A DNA stretch of 64,000 bases from contig JAMLIV010000013.1 in the NCBI GenBank assembly GCA_023954075.1, positions 23,466-87,465 of the forward strand, given 5' to 3'. Both the position numbers and the translations under genes were made by a program. The DNA is from Lysobacteraceae bacterium. GTDB taxonomy: Bacteria; Pseudomonadota; Gammaproteobacteria; Xanthomonadales; Xanthomonadaceae. Of this stretch, positions 47,970-57,800 are shown piece by piece. The first letter of the stretch is position 1, and each line of letters opens with the position of its first letter. The notes beneath the pieces were generated by a model. It had not been told where the DNA came from and ran no database searches. It saw only the letters and a program-made list of their open reading frames with translations.

Positions 47970-49075
47970 GCGCGCCCAGGATCGACGGCCCCGATGCGCA
48001 GGGCGAAGTGCGCCTCGCGGGCGACTGGACCCTCGCGCACGCGCCCGCGCTGGAGCGGTCCGTGGATGCGGTCCGGAACCGTGCGGCCGGAGCGCTGCGC
48101 GTGGACGCCAGCGGCGTCAGCCGGCTGGATACGGCCGGAGCCAGCCTGCTGCTGGACCTGGTGGTCGATGCGCCGCCCGATGCCTTGCGCGGCCTGGCGC
48201 CGCCCCATGCGCGCCTGCTCGGCGCGGTGGCCGACGCGCGGCAGGAGGCCGCGCCGTCCGCAGCGCCTGCGCCCGGCATCGTGCGCGTCGTGGCCGGCAT
48301 GGGCGCCGCGCTGGTCGAGGTCTGGCGCAACGCGCTGCGCCTGGTGGCCTTTCTCGGGCATCTTCTTGCCATCCTTCCGGGCGTGCTGGCCTCGCCGCGG
48401 CGCTGGCGGCTGACGGCGCTGGTGGTGCAGGTCGAACAGACCGGCCTCAACGCGGTGCCGATCATCGTGCTGCTGACCTTCCTGGTGGGCGCGGTGATCG
48501 CCTTCCTCGGTGCCACGGTGCTGCGCGAGTTCGGCGCCGCGCTCTATACGGTGGACCTGATCGTCTATTCCTTCCTGCGCGAGTTCGGCGTGCTGCTCAC
48601 CGCGATCATGGTGGCGGGACGCTCGGGCAGCGCCTTCACCGCGCAGCTGGGCTCGATGAAGTCGCGCGAGGAAATCGATGCGATCCGCACCCTCGGGATG
48701 AGCCCGATGGACGTGCTCGTGGTGCCGCGCGTGCTGGCGCTGGTGCTGGCGCTGCCGATGCTCACCGTGCTGGCGATGCTGTCGGGCATCTTCGGCGGCG
48801 CGGCGGTGTGCGCGCTGGCGCTGGACATCTCGCCGACCATGTACTTCAGCCGCATCCAGGACGTGCTGGAGCTGCGCCATTTCTGGGTGGGGCTGTCCAA
48901 GGCGCCGGTGTTCGCGGTGATGATCGCGCTGATCGGCTGCCTGGAGGGCTTCAAGGTCTCGGGCAGCGCGGAATCGGTGGGCCGGCACACCACCTCCAGC
49001 GTGGTGCAGTCGATCTTCGTGGTGATCCTGATCGACGCGCTGGCGGCGGTGTTCTTCATGGAGATGGACTGGTGA
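47966..49075 (+). CDS. mlaE: MlaE-family lipid ABC permease with N-terminal STAS domain
   Basis: 369 residues from ATG 47966 (ATGA overlap). Residues 1-95 are an STAS domain (GEVRLAGDWTLAHAPALERSVDA, LDTAGASLLLDLV), the part that is the separate MlaB protein in E. coli. The permease domain (about 105-369) has TALVVQVEQTGLNAVPIIVLLTFLVGAVIAF, GVLLTAIMVAGRSGSAFTAQLG and MKSREEIDAIRTLGMSPMDVLVVPR, all MlaE signatures. It moves phospholipids between inner membrane and MCE protein. The fusion explains the absence of an mlaB gene. Confidence 0.94.
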   Translation: MSAPRIDGPDAQGEVRLAGDWTLAHAPALERSVDAVRNRAAGALRVDASGVSRLDTAGASLLLDLVVDAPPDALRGLAPPHARLLGAVADARQEAAPSAAPAPGIVRVVAGMGAALVEVWRNALRLVAFLGHLLAILPGVLASPRRWRLTALVVQVEQTGLNAVPIIVLLTFLVGAVIAFLGATVLREFGAALYTVDLIVYSFLREFGVLLTAIMVAGRSGSAFTAQLGSMKSREEIDAIRTLGMSPMDVLVVPRVLALVLALPMLTVLAMLSGIFGGAAVCALALDISPTMYFSRIQDVLELRHFWVGLSKAPVFAVMIALIGCLEGFKVSGSAESVGRHTTSSVVQSIFVVILIDALAAVFFMEMDW

Positions 49076-49866
49076 GCGCGGTGGACGCCGGTGGCCCGGT
49101 GATCCGGGTGCGCGGCCTGCGCAACCAGTTCGGCGCGCAGGTGGTGCACGAGAACCTCGATCTGGACGTGCGGCGCGGCGAGATCCTGGGCGTGGTGGGC
49201 GGCTCGGGCAGCGGCAAGTCGGTGCTGATGCGCTCGATCATCGGCCTCAACCGCCCGGCGGCGGGCGAGGTGTCCCTGTTCGGGGAGGACGTGACCGCGA
49301 TGGCGCAGGACGAGCGCGCCCGCATCGACCGGCGCAGCGGCGTGCTGTTCCAGTACGGCGCGCTGTTTTCCTCGCTCACCGTGGCCGAGAACGTCGAGGC
49401 GCCGATGCGCGAGCTGCGCAGCCTGCCCGCGCCGCTGATGGCGCGCCTGGCGGCGCTCAAGCTGGCGCTGGCCGGACTCCCCGCGTCCGCGGGAGCCAAG
49501 TTCCCGTCGCAGCTGTCCGGCGGCATGGTCAAGCGCGCCGCCCTGGCGCGCGCGCTGGCGCTCGATCCCGAGCTGCTGTTCCTGGACGAACCCACCGCCG
49601 GGCTCGATCCCATCGGCGCGGCCGCCTTCGACCAGCTCATCCTCACCCTGCGCGATGCGCTCGGCCTGACCGTGTTCCTCATCACCCACGATCTGGATAC
49701 GCTGTACACCATCTGCGACCGGGTCGCGGTGCTGTCGCAGCGCCGCGTGCTGGCCATCGACACGCTCGACGCGGTGGCGCAGCATCCCGATCCGTGGATC
49801 CAGGACTACTTCCACGGGCCGCGCGGCCGCGCCGCGCAGTCCTCCGCCCAGCGCCACGGACTCTGA
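49072..49866 (+). CDS. mlaF: MlaF-family lipid ABC transporter ATPase
   Basis: 264 residues from GTG 49072 (GTGA overlap). Walker A GGSGSGKS is at 43-50, the signature LSGGM at 148-152, Walker B LLFLDEP at 168-174 and the switch His206. FQYGALFSSLTVAENVEAPMRE and GAKFPSQLSGGMVKRAALARALALDP are typical of MCE-system ATPases. It powers the MlaE-type permease from the cytoplasm. Confidence 0.95.
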   Translation: MSAVDAGGPVIRVRGLRNQFGAQVVHENLDLDVRRGEILGVVGGSGSGKSVLMRSIIGLNRPAAGEVSLFGEDVTAMAQDERARIDRRSGVLFQYGALFSSLTVAENVEAPMRELRSLPAPLMARLAALKLALAGLPASAGAKFPSQLSGGMVKRAALARALALDPELLFLDEPTAGLDPIGAAAFDQLILTLRDALGLTVFLITHDLDTLYTICDRVAVLSQRRVLAIDTLDAVAQHPDPWIQDYFHGPRGRAAQSSAQRHGL

Positions 49867-49870
49867 CGAC

Positions 49871-50806
49871 ATGGAAACCCGCGCCAATCACCTGCTCATC
49901 GGTGGATTCGCCATCGCGGTGGTGCTGGTCACCCTGGCCAGCCTGCTGTGGCTGGGCAAGTTCGGCGGCGACCGCAACGTCGCCTTCTACGACATCGTGT
50001 TTTCCGAATCGGTGATCGGCCTGAGCAAGGGCTCGGTGGTGTCCTACAACGGCGTGCCGGTGGGCGACGTGGTCTCGCTCGCGGTGGATCCCAAGGACCT
50101 GGCCCGCGTGGTGGTGCGGGTGCGCATCGGCGATCCGGGCCTGATGCGGCGCGACACCCAGGCCACGCTCGGTTTTGCCGCGGTCACCGGCGTGGCCGAC
50201 ATCCGCCTGTCCGGTGGCTCGCTCGACAGCCCGAAGCTGGCGAGCGACAAGGGCGTGCCGGTGATCATGGCCACGCTCTCGCCGCTGGCCAAGTTCACCG
50301 CCTCGGGCGAGGACATCATGGTGAACATCAACGAGGTGGTCACCCGGATATCCGAACTGCTGTCGACGGAAAACCGCGCCCACGTCAGCACGGTGCTCAA
50401 CAATCTGGACGCGCTGGCGACCACCCTGGGCGAAGAGCGCCAGGCGCTGGGCGAGGCCATCCGGCAGCTGTCGGCCGCCTCGGGCCAGCTTCAGTCCACC
50501 CTGGCCAGCATCGAAGGTGCCGCGCGCTCGGCACAGTCGCTGATGAGCGGGCAGGGCGGGCCGCTCGTGGCGGAGTTGCGCCAGACGGTGGAAAAGCTCG
50601 ATGCGCTGGCCGCCAGCCTGGATGGCCTGGTGAAGGACAACCGCTCCGCGGTGAACAGCTTCAGCCAGCAGGGCCTGCGCCAGGTCGGCCCGGCGCTGGA
50701 TGAGCTGCGCGCCACGCTGACTTCGCTGCGGGCACTTTCCGAGCAGATCTCGCGCTCGGACAGCCCGCTGCTGGGCAATCCGCAACCCCGGGAGTTCAAG
50801 CCGTGA
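49871..50806 (+). CDS. mlaD: MCE-domain lipid-binding protein (MlaD-like)
   Basis: 311 residues from ATG 49871. The N-terminal membrane helix is at about 8-28. The MCE domain (about 37-115) includes VIGLSKGSVVSYNGVPVGDVVSLAVDP and AAVTGVADIRLSGG. A long helical tail (150-300, for example LNNLDALATTLGEERQALGEAIRQLSA) would form the hydrophobic tunnel seen in longer MCE proteins such as PqiB-type relatives. It is longer than E. coli MlaD (183). It is anchored in the inner membrane and faces the periplasm. Confidence 0.94.
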   Translation: METRANHLLIGGFAIAVVLVTLASLLWLGKFGGDRNVAFYDIVFSESVIGLSKGSVVSYNGVPVGDVVSLAVDPKDLARVVVRVRIGDPGLMRRDTQATLGFAAVTGVADIRLSGGSLDSPKLASDKGVPVIMATLSPLAKFTASGEDIMVNINEVVTRISELLSTENRAHVSTVLNNLDALATTLGEERQALGEAIRQLSAASGQLQSTLASIEGAARSAQSLMSGQGGPLVAELRQTVEKLDALAASLDGLVKDNRSAVNSFSQQGLRQVGPALDELRATLTSLRALSEQISRSDSPLLGNPQPREFKP

Positions 50807-51411
50807 TGATTCGCTGGATGTTCGCCTGCGCCGCGTTTGCGCTCGCCGCCTGCAGCGTGCTGCCGGCCAAGCGGCCGGTGGCCCTGTACGCCCTGAGCCA
50901 GCCCGCGCCGCAGGATTCGGCGCGCGGACGCATCGACGTCCGGCTGGCGGTGGCGCGACCGCAGGCCAGCGGCCCGCTCGCCACGGCCTGGATCCTGGTG
51001 CGCCCGGTTTCCGGTCAGATCGAGGTTTATCCCGCGGCGCAGTGGAGCGAACCCTTGCCCGGGCTGGTGGACAATGCGCTCGTCGAGGCGTTCGAGGCCA
51101 GCGGCCGGTTCGCCGGCGTCGAGCGCGCCGCCAGCGGCCTGGCGCACGATGTCGAGTTGGCCACCGAGCTGCGCGATTTCCAGATCGAGCTGGAAGGCGG
51201 CCCGGTGGCGGTGATCCGGATCAAGGCCAGCCTGATCGACGCCGCGCGCGGCGAAGCCGTCGTCAGCCGCGTGTTCGAAACCCGCGCTCCCGCCGCGGCG
51301 CGCGATGCGGCGGCTGCCGTCACCGCGCTGGATGCGGCCCTGGCAGACGCACTCGCGCAGCTGGTGGCCTGGGTCGTGGCCGGGCACCAGGACGTCGCCA
51401 CCGGCAATTGA
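50803..51411 (+). CDS. ABC-type transport auxiliary lipoprotein (PqiC-like)
   Basis: 202 residues from GTG 50803 (an ATG follows at 50806), overlapping the mlaD stop. A lipobox LAAC puts the lipidated Cys at about 17. The mature part (ALYALSQPAPQDSARGRIDVRLAVARPQASGPLATAWILVR, ELRDFQIELEGGPVAVIRIKASLID) matches the PqiC/YmbA outer-membrane lipoprotein family. It probably completes the envelope-spanning MCE system at the outer membrane. Confidence 0.88.
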   Translation: MMIRWMFACAAFALAACSVLPAKRPVALYALSQPAPQDSARGRIDVRLAVARPQASGPLATAWILVRPVSGQIEVYPAAQWSEPLPGLVDNALVEAFEASGRFAGVERAASGLAHDVELATELRDFQIELEGGPVAVIRIKASLIDAARGEAVVSRVFETRAPAAARDAAAAVTALDAALADALAQLVAWVVAGHQDVATGN

Positions 51412-51809
51412 TGTGCCGCGCGCGAGACGCGCGCGGCTGATCCCCTGCGCCGCCGAGGCGCGGCGCAGCGCGCCTGCCCGGGCCTGGGCGTTTCCCGAAA
51501 CCCGATCCCGGACCTGAAGCTCCGCGCTTCGGGGGCTTGCCGTGCGGTGCCTTGGCCGCCCCGCGTCGGCTTGCGCCACGCGACGTTTCCGCGAATGAGA
51601 ATCTTTCAGCGGAAATCCGCTTGTCGGCTGAAATCCGCCGCTCATCTTAAAGTGTGATGGGTTTCACGCCCAATGTCCGCTCAATTAAACGTGGCAAGGC
51701 GAATTTTCTTCGCGTCCCTCGGCTTCGGTCCGGGGTGAACGGCGGGGACGCGACATGGGGAGGCCGCAACCGTGCGGCCTGGGGACGATCAAAGCAGGGG
51801 CACATCGAC
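51412..51809 (+). promoter_or_regulatory. Upstream control region and folded leader of the giant gene
   Basis: 398 bases without a gene. At 51415-51437 is a perfect hairpin, GCCGCGCGCG with CGCGCGCGGC, a likely end of the mla operon. From 51590 to 51710 the DNA is A/T-rich for this genome. It contains a 14-base palindrome AGCGGAAATCCGCT (51608-51621) and a CRP-like site at 51653-51668. The last 100 bases fold strongly: GCGAA (51699-51703) with TTCGC (51709-51713), or CGCGTCCC (51711-51718) with GGGACGCG (51745-51752), and AGGCCGC (51761-51767) with GCGGCCT (51774-51780). AGGGG at 51796-51800 is the ribosome site. Confidence 0.6.
51653..51668 (+). promoter_or_regulatory. CRP/Clp-type operator
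   Basis: TGTGA-TGGGTT-TCACG matches the CRP half-site pattern TGTGA-N6-TCACA at nine of ten positions. In Xanthomonadales the related regulator Clp binds similar sites and responds to cyclic di-GMP. It lies 141 bases upstream of the giant gene start. No strong -10 box could be fixed, so activation or repression is open. Confidence 0.5.
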
Positions 51810-54800
51810 GTGAGCAATCATTTTTTCAGCCGGGCGAGCCGCTGCGAAGTGCGTAGGGCTGCCCGCACGCAGTCATGCACTGGGCGAGAGCCGTCGGCAC
51901 GGGGCGAGGACTGCGCACCGCGGCAATTTTCGTCCAGGCACCGCACGGGCTGGCTGCTGGCTGCGGGCCTCCTGCTGGCGGGTGCGCCGCTGGCCGTGAT
52001 CGCGGCACCGTCCATGAGCCTGAGCGCGGTGCCGTCCTCCAGCAGCTACGTGCCCAGCCAGACTGAGACCCTGACCTTCACCTTCGCCAATGCGGTCGGT
52101 GCAGATGCGGCGAGCGGTGCGGCACTGTCGCTGGCCCTGCCGACTGGCGTTTCGCTGGAGAGTGCCACCTGCAACGCAAGCACCGGATCGAGCTGCGGAA
52201 CGACCAGCGGCCTGCCTTCGGGGGGCTCGATCGCCGCCGGCGGGAGTCTCGAGGTCGTTGCCACGCTGAAGTTCGATCTCGCTGCCAGCGGCAGCAAACA
52301 GGTGGACGCCACGGGTTCCTCGACCGCGACCGGTGCGACCAGCGTCAGCGCCAGCGCCACGTTCACCCGAACCCCCGCCACCGATCTGGCGGTGAGCGCC
52401 GCCGCCGTGGCGACCACGCTGCCGGTCAACAACTGCCCGGCGGAGGCCGCCACCTACACGCCCGGTTGCAAGGCCGAGTACCAGGTGGTGTACGAGAACA
52501 GCGGCCCCGATGACGCGGACGGCGCGAAGATTTCGCTTGCGCGCAGCGAATCGGCCTCCGGTGCGCTCACCTGGAGCTGCGCTGCCAATGACAACGCCAA
52601 GGCCACCTGCCCGGCGAGCAGCGGCAGCGGTGCGTTCAGCAACACCACGGTGACGAAGTTCAGGACCGGCGGAACGCTCACCTACACCGTGATCGTGCAA
52701 CATGCGGTGGGCGACACCTACCCGGATGTCGGCGTCACCGGCGGCATTGCGCTTCCGGCCACGCCGGCCGGGATGGTGGACCTCGGTCCCGGCAACGATT
52801 CGGCCACCAGCAACACCGCTGCCACTCCGCGCCCGCGCCGCGCCTCGGCGAACCTGGCCGTCACGACGACGGCCAATACGATCGCCAGTCCGGCCACGCA
52901 CTGCCCCGGCGAAGCGACGCTCTACACCCCGGGCTGCGCGGCAAGCTACACGGTCGAGGTCAGCAACAACGGCCCGGATGCGGCCAATGGGGCTTCGTTC
53001 ACGCTCAAGCGCAGCGAGGCCGCCGCGGCGGACTTCTCCTGGACCTGCACCGCCAGCGGTAGTGCCGCGTGTCCCGCCGCATCAGGAACGACCCCGCTCG
53101 ATGCGGTGTCCATCGCAAGCTTCCCGTCCGGCGGCAAGCTGACCTACCAGGTCACGGTGCCGCACGCGTCCAGCGAGCTCGATGCGAGCGTCGGGCTGTC
53201 GGCAAGCATCGCCGCGCCCACTGCCGGCACCTCGCCGCCCGTCGACATCAACCTGGGCAACAACGCTGCGGCAGCGTCGCGCACCATCCACCGCCGTGCC
53301 GCCCTGCGCGTGGAGAAGCGCGCGACGCAAAACGGCCTGACCATCACCTCGGTTTCGAAGAACGTGGCCTTCGACTACGAAATCACGGTCTACAACGACG
53401 GCCCCAGCGATATCGGCAATGCGGCAACCGGTACCGGGACGCCCCCGGTCGGCGGCCCCGGCGCGCTGCTGGCCGACACGTTCAGCCCTGCGCTCAGGGG
53501 TGTCGCCACCTCGCTGTGTGAGCAGGGCACGGGCGAAATTCCCTGCTGGTCGCTGTGCCCCTCGACCCTGGGCTGGTTTCCGCAGGAAGGCGAGCCAGTG
53601 GCAGGTACCGGCCCCGCCGGCTGCCCAGTGGAGCTTGTAAAGGATAATGGCAGCGCGATCTCGCAGTCCTTCGCGTTGCGCGCCGGAACCGGCAGCCGCC
53701 TGCTGACGCGCGTGGTCGTGCCCTCGGACAGCACCATCACCAGCGTGGACAATACCGCGACGGTGGCTGTGCAGACGTGCGACACGCCGCCCGCCGGCTG
53801 CCAGGCGGTGCAGGAAGTTGGCCTTGCGACCGATCGCACCGACACCGCGACCGTCGCTCTGACGGAAGCCTCGCTGGCCACGATCCAGGCCGAGAACGTC
53901 GGTGCCGCCAGCGCGGTACCCGGCACCCTGCGCAGCTACAAGATCACGGTCAAGAACACGGCATTCGAGAACCTGCCTTCGGTGGCGGTGAGCGGGCAGT
54001 ACCCCATGGCCAGCGGAGGCAGCCTGGCCGGCTTCATCCCGGGCACGGTTTACTACCAGTGCCGTGCGTCGGGCGGGGCATGCTGCAACGTGGGAGGTGC
54101 CTGCGGTACCAATGCCGATACGCCTGCGGCCTACGGCGACCAGCTCGCGGCCACGGCCATGCTGCCAGCCGGTACCAACGCGCAGGTCGTCTATACCGTG
54201 ACCGGCATGCTCGATCCGCGCGGCACCGAGGCCGATACGCTCGGCCTGGATGCCAGTGCCGCGTGGGGCGCCAGTACCGCGACCAGCCACGTCGATACGG
54301 CCCTCGCGCCAGTTCGCAACCTGACCATCCACAAACGGCTCGTGGGGCGTCAGGATGCCGGTGGCGTCGCCACGCTCAGCTACGAGATCACCGCCACCAA
54401 CAATGGTCCCAGCCACGCGCCGCAGGTCGGCCTGACCGATCCGGCATCTCCGACCACCGACTTCGATTTCACCGCGGCGACCTGGAACTGTGCCGCGATT
54501 CCCGCCCCCGCGCCTGCGATCGCACCGGAAGACACGAAGTGCATCGAGGCACCACCAGGCACCGGTACCGGTGCCATCGCGCCGGGCAGTCTGGCACTCG
54601 ACCTGATGCCCGGCGGTCGCGCCGTGGTCGCGCTGTCTGTCCCGGTCTCCACCAGCGCCGGTGCGCAGGTGACCAACACCGCGCGGCTGACCCTGGGTGG
54701 CATTACCAAGGAGTCAAGCGTCACCACCACGCTGCAGACCACCTATACGCTCAACGTCGAGAAGGACGATGGAACGGGTTTCGCGCACCCCGGCGATGAC

Positions 54801-57800
54801 CACACGTACGCCATCTCCGTGGCCAACGAAGGGCCCAACGATGCCTATGACGTGCAGGTCAGCGATGTCATGCCCAGTGCGCTGCAGAACGTGCAGTGGA
54901 CCTGTGCCGCAACGTCGCCGGTGCCCGGCGACCTGACCGAGTACCTGGGCCAGGATTCCTCCGATCCGCTCATGGTCAGCCCGGGCGGGCGTCCGGGCAG
55001 CGCGCTGGCGCTGTCCGCCGACGGCCGTCACGTCTATGCGATCGGGCGCAATGCCGACAATGTTGCCTCGATCTACACCTATGCACGCCAGGCCACGCCT
55101 GGACTGGGGTACGGCAGCATCGCGCGTGACCCGATCGATATCGAAGTCGACGGCGTGGATGACCTCTCCGATACCGGTTCGGTCGTGGCCGGGATGGCCA
55201 ACCCGATCGATCTGGCGCTGCGCCCTGATGGCGCGGTGCTCTATGTCCTCTCGGCGGGAGCCGGCGGCGGCAGCATTGCGGTGTTCCACCGCGTCACCAG
55301 CCCGGTGGATCCCGAGCACGGCCGCCTGTCCTTTGCCGGATCCGTGGCGACCGGTATCGACACGCCGCGCCGCCTCGTGGTCAGCCCGACGCGCATCTAT
55401 GTGTCCGGATCGCACGGCGGCAGCCAGCATCGGATCGAAGCGTATCGCCCGGACAGCAGCAACCAGCTTCCCATCGCCGTTCCCGCGGCAGGCGCGGACG
55501 CCCCGGTGAACGCGGGTCCGATGGCGATCAATGCGGCCGGGACGCGTCTGTTCGTGGCCTCGACCACGACCTCGGCGGTCGCGCGCTATGCCATTGCGAC
55601 CAGCGGTGCAAACGCGGGTGCGCTGAGTGCCGACGGCAGCCCGCTCGGCGCTGCCGTCGCCGGTCTCATCGGCATCAACGACATGGTCCTGGCCGGCAAC
55701 GGCCGCGATCTCTACGTCCACGCCGGCAGCGGTGCGGCCGGGCGCATCGGTTACCTCAAGTCCGAGGCCAGCGGGATGTCGGTCGGTCTGATTCCCGTCC
55801 TGGACGCGACCGGAACGGGGCTCCTCGGCAATCCGCTGAGTCTCGCGCTGTCGCCGGACGGCGAGCACCTGATCGGCGTGAACAAGGGCAGCGATGCCAT
55901 GTTCAGCGTGCGCCGCAATCCCGTCAGCGGCGGCCTGGCCGTCGATGGCGCGGGTGTCCTGCAGTTCCAGGACGTGCTGCGCCGCACCGCGGTCCCGGGC
56001 GCGATCGAGGCCCGGGGCCTCGACATGCCCGCGGCGGTCGCGGTGACCCACGACAACCGCCATGTCATTGTCGCCTCGGCCAGTGAGACCGGCACCGTCG
56101 GCCCGATCGTGGTGTTCGCGCGCCGCGCGCCGCCGCCGCAGCTGGGCTTCATCGAGCGCGATGCGCAGGGCGAAGGTGCGATCGATGCGCTCACCGGGCC
56201 GTCCGATCTGGCAATCCGGGATGGTGATGTCTACGTATTGAGTCAGGTCGATTCCTCCATCAGCCTGTTCAAGCGGCGTCCTGCGCTGATCGGTACCGAC
56301 GAAGATGGCCGCCACCTCGAATTCAACGCGGTGTGGCGCAACCAGCAGGGCGGAATCAGCGGCATGCAGCGGCCCGATCGGATCCTGATCAGCGCCGATG
56401 GGCTGTCCGTGTTCGTCACCAGCCTCGACGGCGATTCGCTCACCGTGTTCCGCCGCGACGCGGGCACGGGATTGCTGACGTTCGCCACCAGCTTCACCCG
56501 CACTTCCGGCTCCGGCCATCCGGGTCTGCTGGGTGCCTACGGCATGGCGATGGATCCGGACGCCGGCTATCTCTATGTCGCCGGCTCCTACGAGGCCAGC
56601 ATCGCGATTTTCAAGTACCAGCCGACGGCACCCGACCGCCTGTCCTACGTGGAGTCGGTGGCGGGCGGGCAGAATGGCGTGACCGGCATGAGCGGCATCC
56701 GCGACCTGGTCGTGGCCGGCAGAAACGGCCAGTACCAGCTGTTGGGCGTGGCCGCGACGGCAAACACCGTTGTGGTGTTCGACCAGGTGGCGGAAGGGAA
56801 GCTGGCGTTCGTGCATGCGCTGAGCCTGGGTGCCAACCAGCGTCCCATGGCGCTGGCCCTGTCGCCCTCGATCAATGACAGCGACAACACCCACGTCTAC
56901 GTCGCCGCGCAGAACAGTTCGTCCCTGCACATCCTGCAGCGCGTGCTCGATACCAGCAGCCCGCAGGCCGGCCGAGTGCGCCTCATCGGCACGCTGAAGG
57001 CGGGCGTCGACGCGCCCGCGCTGATGACCGGGCCGCGCGACGTGGCCGTCAGCGCCAACGGCAAGCGCCTCTATGTCGCCGCTGAATTCGGCTCCAGCCT
57101 CGTGGCCTTCGACCGCTACGACAATTCCGGCAGCGCACTCTATGGCCAGCTCGTGGTCTCCGAGGTGCGCACCCAGGACGTGGATGCGGTGGATGGCATC
57201 CGCTCGCCCTATGCCGTGGTCGTCTCGGGAGATTCGCGCAACGTGTACATGGCCGGCTTCGGCAGCGATGCGGTCGCGTCCTTCTCGGTCGGGACCGGGT
57301 CGAGCTGCAGCGCGTCGGGCGCGGGCGACATCAATGATGTGGTGACAATCCGCGCCGGTGGCGCGGTCGTTTACACCGTCAACTCGAAGATTCGCCCGGA
57401 TGCCACCGGCACGCTGGTCAATCTGGCCGAAGCCAGCGGCACAGGCAGCACCGACTTCGATGCCGACAGCACCACGCTGCTGACCTCGGCGCGACTCGAG
57501 CTCACCAAGACCAACAACCAGGCCGCGGTCATCCCCGGCACCGAGGTGACTTACGACCTGACGATTCGCAACACCGGGCCGGGCAACGTGGCCGGACTGG
57601 GCGATCCGGCCCTGGCCAACGTGGAGGATCTGTTCGGCTGCACCAGCGTTGGCGGCGGCTTCGATTGCAGCGCCTCGCCCTTCGTGCCCGGATCGATTTC
57701 CTGGACCTGTGCGGCCTCCGGGTCGGGTGCGCTGGACTTCCTGTCTGCCTATACCGATGGCGTGGGCGGCGTGGAGGGACTGGCGGGCGTGGGCTCGCTG

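Noticed and set aside
51699..51780. Cyclic di-GMP (GEMM) riboswitch in the giant gene leader
   Set aside because: The conserved GGCAAACC and GGGACGCAAAGCC segments are absent; only general folding remains.
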